Assembly (NCBI RefSeq): GCF_900460245.1
Contig: NZ_UHIP01000002.1
Coordinates: forward strand, 1,629,372 to 1,693,371
Length of the DNA: 64,000 nucleotides
Direction: 5' to 3'
DNA from: Vibrio fluvialis
GTDB lineage: Bacteria; Pseudomonadota; Gammaproteobacteria; Enterobacterales; Vibrionaceae
Part shown: one piece after another, positions 1 through 9,011 of the stretch
Position numbering within the stretch: the first letter of the stretch is position 1
Layout: every line of letters begins with the position of its first letter
The notes under the pieces: model-generated
The model's database searches: none
Seen by the model: the letters and a program-made list of their open reading frames with translations, nothing else
Told to the model about the DNA's origin: nothing
Position numbers and translations under genes: made by a program

Positions 1-1
1 A

Positions 2-454
2 GTTTCCAGCAACATTCCCATGTATGTGGTCGGCATCGCATTGGGCTCGCTAACAACAGCATTGATAGTCGGCTTATGGAAACCGGTTGTAACAGAAGAT
101 CCGGAAGCAGAATTGGAACAAGCAGCGCCTGCACAAGCAGCTCCAGTTGCTGGTGAAGGCGAATATGACATCGTCGCTGTCACTTGTTGCCCTTCAGGTG
201 TCGCGCACACCTTTATGGCAGCAAAAGCGCTAGAGAAAGCAGGGGCGGCGGCCGGCATCAAAATCAAAGTAGAAACTCAAGGCCAAAACGGTATTCAGAA
301 CCGTATCACCGAACTGGACGTCGCAAACGCCAAGCTGGTCATCCTCGCTCACGATATCCAAGTGAAAGATGCTCACCGCTTTGCCAACGCCAATATCGTT
401 GAATGTTCAACCAAAGAAGCGATGCGCAGCGCTGCGACTCTGATTAAAGCTTAA
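2..454 (+). CDS. PTS fructose-type EIIBC, C-terminal part (5' end outside window)
   Basis: The frame is open from base 2, so the gene starts upstream of the window. The first 25 or so visible residues form one hydrophobic helix, the end of the EIIC membrane domain. An Ala/Pro/Glu linker follows, then a complete EIIB domain with the phosphorylation motif CCPSGVAHTF; the second cysteine should be the phosphocysteine. EIIB passes phosphate from EIIA to the sugar carried by EIIC at the inner membrane. The EIIC-then-EIIB order is usual for the fructose/mannitol superfamily. Which sugar is taken up cannot be told from this part. A strong hairpin with a T run follows directly. Confidence 0.88.
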   Translation, partial: VSSNIPMYVVGIALGSLTTALIVGLWKPVVTEDPEAELEQAAPAQAAPVAGEGEYDIVAVTCCPSGVAHTFMAAKALEKAGAAAGIKIKVETQGQNGIQNRITELDVANAKLVILAHDIQVKDAHRFANANIVECSTKEAMRSAATLIKA

Positions 455-1172
455 ACGTTATGCTCCACCCCAAAGAGCCCTTCCCCCAAGGGCTCTTTTT
501 ATTAGCTCGATTCGCTTCGTGATTCCGTCCCCTGCTTGGACTGATGAGCCTTAAAATGAGCGCACCGATAAAAATGGCGATGCTGATGGACACCAAGCGC
601 ATGATTCCGGACGAGAACGAATCGATACCCGCATTTTTAATGACTTGATAAGTCAGGACGACAACGTTAGTCAGAAGCAACTGATAAATCGCGGAATGGG
701 CATCGCGGCGGATGGCATAGCAGGCAAGCTGAATGCCTAAGAACAATGACACGCCCATCGCCACCCACTCAGGCGCGCCAAAGCCGCACAGCAACATGGT
801 CGGAATGGTAAACAAAATCCCGGTCGCAGTGGTGAGCACGATTAATGCCAAGTTCGAGATGATGTCTTGTGGATTGTTGTGGCTGCGGTGATAACTCCAA
901 GTGAAGATGCCCCAACACACCAACGCAAACCCCGTGGGCGACCCCGCGAACATTTGCACGAAAAACACCATCACAAAGCTAATGAGCAGCAGCACCAATA
1001 CCAATTGCAACACCAAATTCATTGGAGGTTTTGACGGTATCGTCGTCATAAGTATCACGACGAATATTGGTGCCAGAACGGGCAAAGGATGCCCGGTGTA
1101 CTTCAAATAAAAAAGTAATAGGGTCAGCGTAAAGACAATCTTAACGACAGGATTGACGCAGCTACGAAACAT
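444..1172 (-). CDS. Integral membrane protein, DUF2955/FUSC-like (tentative)
   Basis: About 242 residues with six or seven hydrophobic helices arranged as two clusters and a basic, polar C-terminal tail. The pattern resembles the membrane half of DUF2955/FUSC-type proteins, which accompany efflux systems, but no HlyD partner lies beside it here. I took the ATG at 1172 as start; a TTG six codons upstream at 1190 has a better-placed GGATGAG and is a real alternative. It follows the small secreted protein gene by less than 40 bases on the same strand, so the two are probably co-transcribed. Function unknown. Confidence 0.6.
   Translation of the reverse strand: MFRSCVNPVVKIVFTLTLLLFYLKYTGHPLPVLAPIFVVILMTTIPSKPPMNLVLQLVLVLLLISFVMVFFVQMFAGSPTGFALVCWGIFTWSYHRSHNNPQDIISNLALIVLTTATGILFTIPTMLLCGFGAPEWVAMGVSLFLGIQLACYAIRRDAHSAIYQLLLTNVVVLTYQVIKNAGIDSFSSGIMRLVSISIAIFIGALILRLISPSRGRNHEANRANKKSPWGKGSLGWSITFKL
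472..500 (+). terminator. Rho-independent terminator after PTS gene
   Basis: AGAGCCC and GGGCTCT pair around a short C-rich loop and are followed by a T run. The converging minus-strand membrane-protein gene reads through this hairpin before stopping at 444, so the two 3' ends overlap by 11 bases. Confidence 0.85.
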
Positions 1173-1208
1173 AAGTCCACACACTGACAATTCTCATCCA
1201 AAGCCCCA

Positions 1209-1664
1209 CTAACTTGTCAGCACCAGCCCCAGCTTTTCTGCATGTTTCAAACTCAGTTTCTTTGACACAATATTATGCAAAGCGATCTCAGTCAGTTGCA
1301 TCACTTTTTGATTCGCCTCAGGCGGCAAGGAGTGAACAGTCAATTTACTGTTTGCATCATAGTGCGCCCACAACTGGCTATCCACCAGATAGATATAGGA
1401 ATCCATAAGAGCATCAGAGTTCTGGCTGACCAATAAGTGCAACCACCACGTTGCCCGACGTAATCCTTTTTCACCTTCAAGCTTTGTCGGAACCGAAATA
1501 GTTTGAGTATTTAAGGCATCTTGCGTCGCCATTGCGACATCCAGCGCGCCAGGATAACTCTCCGCAAACGGGTTACTAAACTGCCCGTCGTAAGAGCAAG
1601 CCCAACTTAATGGGCTTGCACTCAATGTACATACGGCAGTCAGAAAAGCAGACATCAGCTTCAT
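1209..1664 (-). CDS. Hypothetical exported protein (151 aa)
   Basis: Residues 1-22 form a signal peptide (basic start, hydrophobic core, Ala before a Cys). The mature part is about 128 residues, soluble, with a Trp-Trp pair near residue 73 and no family I recognise. The residue after the signal is Cys, but the preceding SWA does not fit a lipobox well, so periplasmic is more likely than lipoprotein. It begins 14 bases after the stop of the alkylsulfatase gene on the same strand, which suggests a shared transcript with it and with the downstream membrane protein. Confidence 0.65.
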   Translation of the reverse strand: MKLMSAFLTAVCTLSASPLSWACSYDGQFSNPFAESYPGALDVAMATQDALNTQTISVPTKLEGEKGLRRATWWLHLLVSQNSDALMDSYIYLVDSQLWAHYDANSKLTVHSLPPEANQKVMQLTEIALHNIVSKKLSLKHAEKLGLVLTS

Positions 1665-1677
1665 CTTAACCGTCCTA

Positions 1678-3633
1678 CTATGGTGTCACGATATTGAACC
1701 AGAAATTGAAACGATCCAGCATCCCGACGAAATCCTTGAAGACTTCTTTGTCACCCTTCAGCTGAATGTCGCCATTGGCAATCGCTTTTTCGAGCGTGAC
1801 GTTACCTAACTGAACATCATCCAGTACCGATTTCGTCAAGGTTAGAGTCACGTTGGGTTTATCCGATTGCTTTTTGGTATGAATCAGCACTGAGTCTTCC
1901 AGATACAAGGTGTATTTCTCATCCAGGTCCGTGAAATTCAGATTGATGGCAAATTTCTTACCTTCTGCTTTTTCAGGCAAAATACGCACCGCGAGATAAT
2001 CAAACAACATCTCAGGTGGCATATTCTTGATGATGTCTGGTGATGCAGTCTGAACACCACCCGCCGAAGGGGTGCCATTTCTTAGCTCATAAGCACCCTG
2101 CAGATATACAGAGCGCCACGGGCCAGATTCTGACTGATAACCTAACTGCTCGTACGCATCCGCTAGCAGTTCTTTACCTTTCTTGCTTTGTGGGTTTGCA
2201 AACACAACATGCTTAAGCACTTCAGCAACCCAACGATAGTTACCTTTATCGAAGTCTGCCTGCGCTTTCTGAATCGCCGCGCTCTCGCCGCCCATATACT
2301 CCACGTATTTCACTGCAGCATTGGTCGGTGGCAGGTTATTCAGATCAGACGGGTTGCCATCATACCACCCCATATAACGTTGATAGACAGCACGACTGTT
2401 GTGACGCAGGGTTCCGTAATAGCCGCGGGTGCTCCAGTTATTTTCCAACGTTTTGGGTAACTTAATGATTTCTGAGATTTCCTCACCAGTGTAGCCTTGG
2501 TTCATCAAGCGCACCGTTTGGTCATGGGTATATTTGTAGATATCGCGTTGCTTCTTAAAGTACTCAACGATGTCAGCATTCCCCCACATCGGCCAATGGT
2601 GGCTTTGGAATTTAACCTTAACGTCTCCGCCCCACATTTCGATGGTTTCTTGCAAATATCCCGACCATTTCAACGCGTCACGAACCTGCGCGCCACGCAG
2701 CGTCAGTATGTTGTGCATAGTATTGGTTGAGTTCTCGGCCATCCACAGTGCTTTCTTATCCGGGAACCAGGTGTTCATTTCCGTCGGAGCTTCTGTGCCA
2801 GGAGTATATTGGAAGACCATCTTCACCCCATCAACGGTCATTTCATCGCCGGTTTTCTCGATGATGTCCGTAGGTTCGATGAGTGTGGCGATCCCTGTTG
2901 ATGTGGTTTGTCCTAAACCACCGTTTACACCACCAAATTCATTTCGAGGTAATAATGCGCCGTACATGAAGATCGCGCGACGACCCATCGCATTACCCGC
3001 AATCACGTTTTCCGACACGGCATGTTCAGTGAATCCGTGCGAAGCAATGATTTTAACCTTGCCCGCTTTCACATCTTTTTCATCAACAATCCCGCGAACA
3101 CCACCAAAGTGGTCGATATGACTGTGGCTATAAACGACGGCGACAACCGGACGTTTACCCAGTTTCTCGTTAACAAAATCTAAAGCGGCTTTAGCCGTTT
3201 CTTGTGAGATAAGTGGGTCAAAGACAATCCAACCGGTATTACCTTTGATAAAAGTGATGTTACTCAAGTCATAACCGCGCACCTGATAGATACCATCGGT
3301 CACTTCAAATAAGCCATTAATCATGTTGAGCTGAGCGTTACGCCACAAACTTGGGTTAACGCTATCCGGAGCCGGGTTATTAAGCGTGATGTACTGTTTG
3401 TATTGCTCCAGATCCCAAACGACGTCACCTTTGTCATTTTTGATCGTTACCACATCCTGCTTTGCGATGAGGCCTTTCTGAGCGTTTTCAAAGTCTTTTT
3501 TGTCGCTAAAAGGTAAGGATTGTTTGACTGCATTGTTTGCGTCTATCGTTGCTTGCGTGGCGGGTTTCGGGTCCGCCGCACTTGCTCCCGATGAGACCAT
3601 CGCTGCAATCACTAGTGCCAAGACTGACTTCAT
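1678..3633 (-). CDS. Exported alkylsulfatase (SdsA1/YjcS family)
   Basis: 651 residues, the usual size of linear alkylsulfatases that split primary alkyl sulfates such as SDS into alcohol and sulfate. A signal peptide covers residues 1-20. The metallo-beta-lactamase fold carries the zinc motif SHSHIDH at about 169-175, followed by the conserved AENSTNTMHN stretch near 300. The middle is the helical dimerisation domain, and the last 120 residues form an SCP2-like lipid-binding domain (NVTLTLTK, AIANGDIQLKGD). All expected parts are present. The start is an ATG with an AAGGAG-type site just upstream. It is the first gene of a probable three-gene unit. Confidence 0.93.
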   Translation of the reverse strand: MKSVLALVIAAMVSSGASAADPKPATQATIDANNAVKQSLPFSDKKDFENAQKGLIAKQDVVTIKNDKGDVVWDLEQYKQYITLNNPAPDSVNPSLWRNAQLNMINGLFEVTDGIYQVRGYDLSNITFIKGNTGWIVFDPLISQETAKAALDFVNEKLGKRPVVAVVYSHSHIDHFGGVRGIVDEKDVKAGKVKIIASHGFTEHAVSENVIAGNAMGRRAIFMYGALLPRNEFGGVNGGLGQTTSTGIATLIEPTDIIEKTGDEMTVDGVKMVFQYTPGTEAPTEMNTWFPDKKALWMAENSTNTMHNILTLRGAQVRDALKWSGYLQETIEMWGGDVKVKFQSHHWPMWGNADIVEYFKKQRDIYKYTHDQTVRLMNQGYTGEEISEIIKLPKTLENNWSTRGYYGTLRHNSRAVYQRYMGWYDGNPSDLNNLPPTNAAVKYVEYMGGESAAIQKAQADFDKGNYRWVAEVLKHVVFANPQSKKGKELLADAYEQLGYQSESGPWRSVYLQGAYELRNGTPSAGGVQTASPDIIKNMPPEMLFDYLAVRILPEKAEGKKFAINLNFTDLDEKYTLYLEDSVLIHTKKQSDKPNVTLTLTKSVLDDVQLGNVTLEKAIANGDIQLKGDKEVFKDFVGMLDRFNFWFNIVTP

Positions 3634-3857
3634 TGCAATACTCCTTATTGCTTGTTATCGAAAGAAAACTTTTTAAGCGTAGTACAGCAGCAACTCACAT
3701 ACGAAAATATATTCATTATCACTTGAGCCGATTCAACGGGTGTCTCAAATTAGATTTATTGACAGGTATAGCGTGGGAAGGTGACAGACGTGTTAATACA
3801 ACTGGATAAAATCGCTGACATTTAAATCGTTATTGCGATTCAACGCACAGCTCGTGA

Positions 3858-4376
3858 CTACTTCACCAACTTAGAGACAAACGGCACGTTTCTCAGTTTG
3901 TCTTGCCAGGGCAATCCGTACCCAACCAACAGGTCATCGTTGTCCATTTCATAGGCGAAGTATTGCGTGACCGGAATATCGACGCGGTTAGGTTTGACGA
4001 ACAGGGTTGCGATGGCGAGCGACTTCATTGCGTAGTTGGCCAGCAGAAACTCCACGATTCTTTTCATGGTACCGCCCGACTCAATGGCATCATCAACCAG
4101 AATGACATTCTGCCCGGCCAGCGCGATGTTTTCGTGAAAGACGATCTGTGATTGGTTGTTTCTGTCCCCCGGAGTATGAGGGCAAGAGATGTAATCCATC
4201 CGAACGTCTGGCTGTAACTGGCGAACCAAATCAGCGGTAAACAATATGCCGCCAGGAACCACACTGACGATCACCACGTCGCGATAATTCTGGTTAATTT
4301 TCTCAGCCACGAGTGCGACACCGCGTTGGATTTGCGCTTCAGTTAATACCAAATCGCCAATATGTTTATTCGTCAT
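3858..4376 (-). CDS. hpt: Phosphoribosyltransferase, hypoxanthine type
   Basis: A purine-type phosphoribosyltransferase of 172 residues. The PRPP-binding loop VILVDDAIESGGTM sits at 91-104, and the PPi loop follows VVPGG near 40. It should convert hypoxanthine or guanine plus PRPP into the nucleotide in the cytoplasm. A longer frame opens at 4436, but the ATG at 4376 has an AAAGGTAG site and matches family length. It lies 13 bases downstream of a DeoR regulator, an unusual partner for a housekeeping hpt, so this may be a second, regulated copy. Base specificity is inferred only from family similarity. Confidence 0.82.
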   Translation of the reverse strand: MTNKHIGDLVLTEAQIQRGVALVAEKINQNYRDVVIVSVVPGGILFTADLVRQLQPDVRMDYISCPHTPGDRNNQSQIVFHENIALAGQNVILVDDAIESGGTMKRIVEFLLANYAMKSLAIATLFVKPNRVDIPVTQYFAYEMDNDDLLVGYGLPWQDKLRNVPFVSKLVK

Positions 4377-4389
4377 GCGTTTTCTACCT

Positions 4390-5178
4390 TTATTGCTGAT
4401 CATCGCCAGCGTGACTGTCAAGAATATGGGCGCCACACTCTACAAGCGTGCGCGTCAGGTTGTCTGGCGTTGATGCACCGTCACACACCAAATAATCAAC
4501 GTCTGTCGTCGCCATCAGAGAAAACGGCGCGTAGGTTTCCACTTTATCGGGCGTAAACAGCACAACCTTGGCACCACTCTGCTTGAGCAACTGGCGTTTA
4601 AACTGGGCATCAGGATAGTGCAGCGCCGTAAAACCATGCTCTTGCGACCACGCACATACACCGATAAACATCAGGTCAAAGTGAAACATCTGAACATCGG
4701 CCAGTGCTTTGGCATCCACCGCGCCGCCAATGGCGGCATCAATCTGGCCACCGATCAAAATGGTGTTAATCGCTCCCCGATTGTAAAGAGACATCGCAAT
4801 GTGGATGGAATTCGTCACTACCGTCAGATTCAGATCCTGCGGCATGCGATCTGCCAGCGCCATATTGGTGCTGCTGGCATCAATGAAAATCAGTTGATTA
4901 GGTTTGATCAACGAGAGCGCGGTTGCGGCAAGGCTCTGCTTTTCAAGTGCATGCTGAGACTGACGCTCATCCACACTGCCATTCGCGGGGGTCAGCACTA
5001 TCGCGCCACCGTGCGTTCTCTTGCAAAGCCCCATTTCAGCCAGTTTGTTCAAATCTCGTCTGACTGTGGCACCGGTTGTGTTCAACCGCTCGGCGACCTC
5101 AGTGGCATTAAGGCTTCCTTCGGCAGCGAGCATATCCAGTAAAATACGTTGCCGCTGCTCTGCGATGCATTTGTTCAT
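4390..5178 (-). CDS. DeoR/GlpR-family transcriptional regulator
   Basis: 262 residues. The N-terminal winged helix has the DeoR pattern (ATEVAERLNTTGATVRRDL, then THGGA), and the C-terminal sugar-phosphate sensor domain has the IDASSTNMALA and DLMFIGVCA segments. Members repress sugar or nucleoside genes until a phosphorylated sugar binds. The start at 5178 is chosen for its AGGAGAC site; the frame extends further up without one. It is probably co-transcribed with the phosphoribosyltransferase and is divergent from the acetyltransferase gene at 5307, so the 128-base gap between them is the likely operator region. Confidence 0.87.
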   Translation of the reverse strand: MNKCIAEQRQRILLDMLAAEGSLNATEVAERLNTTGATVRRDLNKLAEMGLCKRTHGGAIVLTPANGSVDERQSQHALEKQSLAATALSLIKPNQLIFIDASSTNMALADRMPQDLNLTVVTNSIHIAMSLYNRGAINTILIGGQIDAAIGGAVDAKALADVQMFHFDLMFIGVCAWSQEHGFTALHYPDAQFKRQLLKQSGAKVVLFTPDKVETYAPFSLMATTDVDYLVCDGASTPDNLTRTLVECGAHILDSHAGDDQQ

Positions 5179-5306
5179 TCGTCGTCTCCTGAAAATCGTT
5201 GACATTGTATCAATTCGATCAAGAATGAACACTTTATATGTTTATATTTTTTCATTTAACCAATTTTTTCGTGTTTGGATACTAAAGTAGTTAAAGGTGA
5301 ACAAAA

Positions 5307-5861
5307 GTGAACGAGTTTAAAAAAATGGTCACGGGAGAGATCTACGACCCGGCCGATACAGAACTGAAAGCAATGAGAGCGTCGGCACGCGAGAAACTGG
5401 ATAGGTTTAATCGCAGCCAGTCTGATGAGCAAGCACTGCAGGAGCGCATAATTACTGAGCTGTTTGGCACTGCAGGCAGCAACATTTCTGTGAATCGCCA
5501 TTTTCACTGTGACTACGGCGTAAACATCAAAGTCGGCAACAACTTCTACACCAACTACGACTGCGTCATCCTCGATTGTGCAGAAGTGATCATTGGTGAT
5601 GACTGCCTGATTGGTCCACAAGTGGGGTTGTACACCGCCTGTCACCCTCTCGATCCCGTTGAACGTGCCAGCGGCAAAGAGTTCGCCAAGCCGATCACGA
5701 TCGGCAACAACTGCTGGATTGGCGGGCATGCAACCATCAACCCAGGCGTGACACTCGGTAACAACGTCGTTGTCGCGTCCGGTGCTGTTGTTACTAAGAG
5801 TTTTGGTGACAATGTCGTGATTGCCGGCAATCCGGCGAGAGTCATTAAATCGCTGGAATAA
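5307..5861 (+). CDS. maa: Maltose/galactoside O-acetyltransferase-like protein
   Basis: 184 residues, aligning end to end by eye with E. coli Maa (183 residues). An N-terminal Mac domain is followed by a left-handed beta-helix of hexapeptide repeats (IGNNCWIGG, NPGVTLGNNVVVASGAVV) and the closing GNPARVIK. The catalytic His is in HPLDP near 115. It transfers acetyl from acetyl-CoA to a sugar hydroxyl in the cytoplasm. The start is a GTG with AAAGGTGA before it. It is divergent from the DeoR gene and may be its target. The exact sugar is unknown. Confidence 0.85.
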   Translation: MNEFKKMVTGEIYDPADTELKAMRASAREKLDRFNRSQSDEQALQERIITELFGTAGSNISVNRHFHCDYGVNIKVGNNFYTNYDCVILDCAEVIIGDDCLIGPQVGLYTACHPLDPVERASGKEFAKPITIGNNCWIGGHATINPGVTLGNNVVVASGAVVTKSFGDNVVIAGNPARVIKSLE

Positions 5862-5866
5862 TCGCT

Positions 5867-5905
5867 CAGCTTTCTCACCTGACTTTCTCACCTGACTTCC
5901 TCACG
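5867..5905 (+). repeat. Short degenerate tandem repeat after maa
   Basis: Three imperfect copies of a 13-base unit based on CTTTCTCACCTGA lie just after the maa stop. The third copy reads TTCCTCACGTGA. It is too short to assign a role; it may be simple slippage. Confidence 0.5.
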
Positions 5906-6092
5906 TGATATAGCTTGGTAAACTGGTTAGCGGATTCTCTGTTAGTCAGTTTGCCGATATGTCCATTGCGCTGATCAATACGCTGATTATTTCCGCTATG
6001 TCAGAACGATGAATCCATGCCATCTTTGGCCAAATTGGTTCATAATCTCTGCTTTTACAGCCACGAATAATCGCAATTCGTCAAATTTATGC

Positions 6093-6111
6093 TACCTAAT
6101 GTATATAGGTA
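6093..6111. promoter_or_regulatory. Inverted repeat just upstream of GGDEF gene
   Basis: TACCTA and TAGGTA flank a 7-base A/T spacer, 22 bases before the GGDEF start codon. The arms and position suit an operator, but the binding protein is unknown. Confidence 0.4.
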
Positions 6112-6132
6112 AGACAGACGCAAGGACAAAAT

Positions 6133-7209
6133 ATGGTTTCAGAGCGAGTGATTGAACTGGGCGAACACACGCGACGCAGTAGCAGCAATGCCATTTGCTT
6201 TCCGGTTGATTTCGTTCACCATTTGGCAAAATCGCGTACCTTGCAGAATGTGCTCGACACCGTCGCCACCTGGATACACCACATCTTTGATGCCGAGCGA
6301 GTCAGCATTACGCTGGCAGAAGGAAAGGAGCATCTCAAGCTCTACACCATTTCGGGAAATCAGGCGATTCCAATTGACTTTCGAATGCCAATTGAAGGCT
6401 CTTTTGTAGGCCGCGTGTTTAAGAATAAAACCCTGATCATCTGTGACGATGTCACGCTGTCTGATGAGATTGACTGCAAAATGCTGGGTGAATACGGCTT
6501 GAACACCTGCATGGACGCGCCGCTTATCAGTGGTGACAGCTGCATTGGCACGCTCAATGTGGCGCACAAACACAAAAACTACTATCGCTTAGAAGACGCC
6601 GAAAAACTGCAGTGTATCGCTAACTGGATTTCCATCAATATCGCCTTGCATTTGCAACTGGTTGAACTCGAACTCCTGGCCACCACAGATGAGCTGACCG
6701 GTTCGTTCAATCGCCGATGCTTTATTAAAGAGCTCAAAGAGCGACTCAACGATTATCACCAGAAGGAAGAGGCGTTTTTCGTCGCGATTCTGGATCTGGA
6801 TGAGTTCAAGAAATTAAACGACAGCTACGGCCATGATATGGGCGACAAAGCGTTGCAGTATTCGGTGGACATCATCGACGCGCAATTGGGTGACGATGAT
6901 CTGCTGGCGAGGATTGGCGGTGAAGAGTTTGGCATCATCATGTCCAACAGTTCGATGGACGAAGCTCTCGCTTGTCTGGAAAAAATCCGCGCAGCAATCG
7001 CCTCGTTCTCTATCGATTGTGAAGGGCAGCAAATCCATTTCACCGCCAGTATCGGCCTGGCCAAAGTCGATAAAGACGACAGCAACATCGACTTGCTGGT
7101 TAAACGAGCCGACATGGCACTGTACGATGCCAAAGGTTCCGGCAGAAACCGCATCGCCATTGATCAGAGAGTGGCCGTCACCTCACCTTCTGAATCCGAT
7201 GCGGTGTAA
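6133..7209 (+). CDS. GAF-GGDEF diguanylate cyclase
   Basis: 358 residues. A GAF sensor domain spans about 35-180, then the GGDEF domain from 185 to 345 with the active motif GGEEF at 262-266 and the DLDEFKKLND metal and nucleotide segment. It should make cyclic di-GMP from two GTP. The position normally used for the inhibitory RxxD site reads GDDD, so product inhibition through the I-site is probably absent. No membrane segment is seen, so the enzyme is cytoplasmic. The start has AAGGA 8 bases upstream. Its stop is one base from that of the convergent chemoreceptor gene, with no terminator between. Confidence 0.92.
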   Translation: MVSERVIELGEHTRRSSSNAICFPVDFVHHLAKSRTLQNVLDTVATWIHHIFDAERVSITLAEGKEHLKLYTISGNQAIPIDFRMPIEGSFVGRVFKNKTLIICDDVTLSDEIDCKMLGEYGLNTCMDAPLISGDSCIGTLNVAHKHKNYYRLEDAEKLQCIANWISINIALHLQLVELELLATTDELTGSFNRRCFIKELKERLNDYHQKEEAFFVAILDLDEFKKLNDSYGHDMGDKALQYSVDIIDAQLGDDDLLARIGGEEFGIIMSNSSMDEALACLEKIRAAIASFSIDCEGQQIHFTASIGLAKVDKDDSNIDLLVKRADMALYDAKGSGRNRIAIDQRVAVTSPSESDAV

Positions 7210-7210
7210 A

Positions 7211-8836
7211 TCAGGAGATTTTAAATCGTTTCACCAGCTCATTGAGATGTTCTGCCAGTTTCGCCAGCTCCACACTGGATGCATTGGTTTGATCCGCCCC
7301 GGCGGAGGTCTGCACCGACAAATCTTTTATGTGCACCAGATTCTCGTCCACTTCTTTCGCCACCACGGCCTGCTGCTCTGCGGCACTGGCAATCGTGGCG
7401 TTCTGAGCATTCATTTCGCTGACCAGCACAGAAATCTCTTCAAAAGCTGCACTGGCGTCATTCGCCACGGTTAGCGTGGAATGCGCCAGATCGTTGCTGC
7501 GCCCCATTTTGCTGACCGTCTGTTTGGTTTCAGAGCTGACCGCGGTGATCATCGCTTCAATATCAGAAGTGGATTGCTGCGTACGATGAGCCAACGCCCG
7601 CACTTCGTCGGCCACCACCGCGAAACCACGGCCGTTGTCTCCGGCACGAGCCGCTTCGATGGCTGCGTTCAGAGCAAGTAAGTTGGTCTGCTCGGCGATG
7701 GCTCGAATCACATCCAACACCGTACTGATATTCGCCACGTTTTCGGAAAGCACCAACACGCTGTTTTCTGCATCCTGCATGTCCGATTTCAGTAACTCAA
7801 GAGCCTTAATCGTTTCACCAATTTTGCCTTTACCGCTCTGAGTTTTCTCGTCCATCACTTCAGCGTTGGCGCTGGTCGCACTGGCCGTGCGCGCAACTTC
7901 TTCAATGGCTGACGTAAGTTCACTTACCGCGGTTGCGGCCAGACCCAATTGGTCACTCTGCTGCGTCACGATAACCGATGATTGATTGGTCACCACACTC
8001 AGCTCTTCCGACGTTGCCGCCAGTTGGGTGGATGAATCGCCAATCAGAGAAATGGCTCTTGCCAGTTGCTGCTGCATATCCGCCAGTGATTGAAGTAAAT
8101 CGGCCGCTTCATCGCGGTGCGGGTCAGAAAATTTCTGTGTCAGATCACCGGCAGCGATTTGCTTGGCAACATTGACGGCATTGTGCAAAGGCACAATCAG
8201 GCTGCGGCTGTAAAAGTAAGCCAACAACAAGATCGCCAGCAGAGTCAGGCCAATACCGACATAAACCAGGTTACGCGCGTTCAGATAGGTTTGCGTAGCG
8301 GCATCGTTGTCACGTCCGGCCATGGTTTTCTGAAATGCGTCATACCGATCAAGCACGACTTCCAGTTTGGTGATGAGCGGCACAACGGTGTCTTCGCGAT
8401 ACCGCACCGACGCTTCCAGCTCGCCTTTGTCCGTTAGCTGGAAAAGCTGAGGCAAGGCGTCCGTCAGTTGGTTGTGCAGTTGACTGACTTCGTTGAGTAG
8501 CTGACGAGAATCCGGATTATCAGCCAGATCAGACATCGCCGATTCAGCCGCATCATAATCGCGGATGATGGCATCGATACGAGTCTGGATTGCACGCTGT
8601 TGCTGCGGGGTTTTCGCGTCGGAAAGTTCGCTGACCGCAATTTGGGTGCGTAAAATGCCGCGGCGTAACTCCGCCACCGTTGATATAGCGGGCATGCGAT
8701 GCAAAGTGAGAATGTCGGTTGTATCGTTAAGGTGAGAAAGTTGAGAGACGGAGAACAGGCCCAATATCAGTGTACAAATACCCACAACACCAAACGCCAA
8801 GGCGCTTCTCAGCCCGATTCGAATGTTTCTGATCAT
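7211..8836 (-). CDS. Methyl-accepting chemotaxis protein
   Basis: 541 residues with the classical layout: membrane helix at about 13-32, a periplasmic four-helix-bundle sensor to about 188, a second membrane helix to 208, HAMP to about 262, then a long cytoplasmic signalling coiled coil. The hairpin tip [18 protein letters not shown] is intact, so it should couple CheW/CheA. The periplasmic domain is of the 4HB type and carries no dCACHE signature; the ligand cannot be predicted. There is no CheB/CheR pentapeptide at the C-terminus (it ends VKRFKIS). The gene is monocistronic. Confidence 0.94.
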   Translation of the reverse strand: MIRNIRIGLRSALAFGVVGICTLILGLFSVSQLSHLNDTTDILTLHRMPAISTVAELRRGILRTQIAVSELSDAKTPQQQRAIQTRIDAIIRDYDAAESAMSDLADNPDSRQLLNEVSQLHNQLTDALPQLFQLTDKGELEASVRYREDTVVPLITKLEVVLDRYDAFQKTMAGRDNDAATQTYLNARNLVYVGIGLTLLAILLLAYFYSRSLIVPLHNAVNVAKQIAAGDLTQKFSDPHRDEAADLLQSLADMQQQLARAISLIGDSSTQLAATSEELSVVTNQSSVIVTQQSDQLGLAATAVSELTSAIEEVARTASATSANAEVMDEKTQSGKGKIGETIKALELLKSDMQDAENSVLVLSENVANISTVLDVIRAIAEQTNLLALNAAIEAARAGDNGRGFAVVADEVRALAHRTQQSTSDIEAMITAVSSETKQTVSKMGRSNDLAHSTLTVANDASAAFEEISVLVSEMNAQNATIASAAEQQAVVAKEVDENLVHIKDLSVQTSAGADQTNASSVELAKLAEHLNELVKRFKIS

Positions 8837-9011
8837 ATGCTTTCCTTATGAAAGTCAGCTAACGGCGACGCGCGATACGCCCCATAGCTAAACTCTATGA
8901 AGGATTTCTTAAGAGATTCTTAAGCTAAGCCACAGATCGCTAAAGATTCATGGGTTACACATCAGAGTTTAATCCACTTCACACATTGTTAGGCCTATCA
9001 GTAGTGGCATG

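Noticed and set aside
8902..8924. Direct repeat around TTCTTAAG upstream of the chemoreceptor gene
   Set aside because: Two short A/T-rich copies only; may be an operator, but there is nothing to support a specific one.
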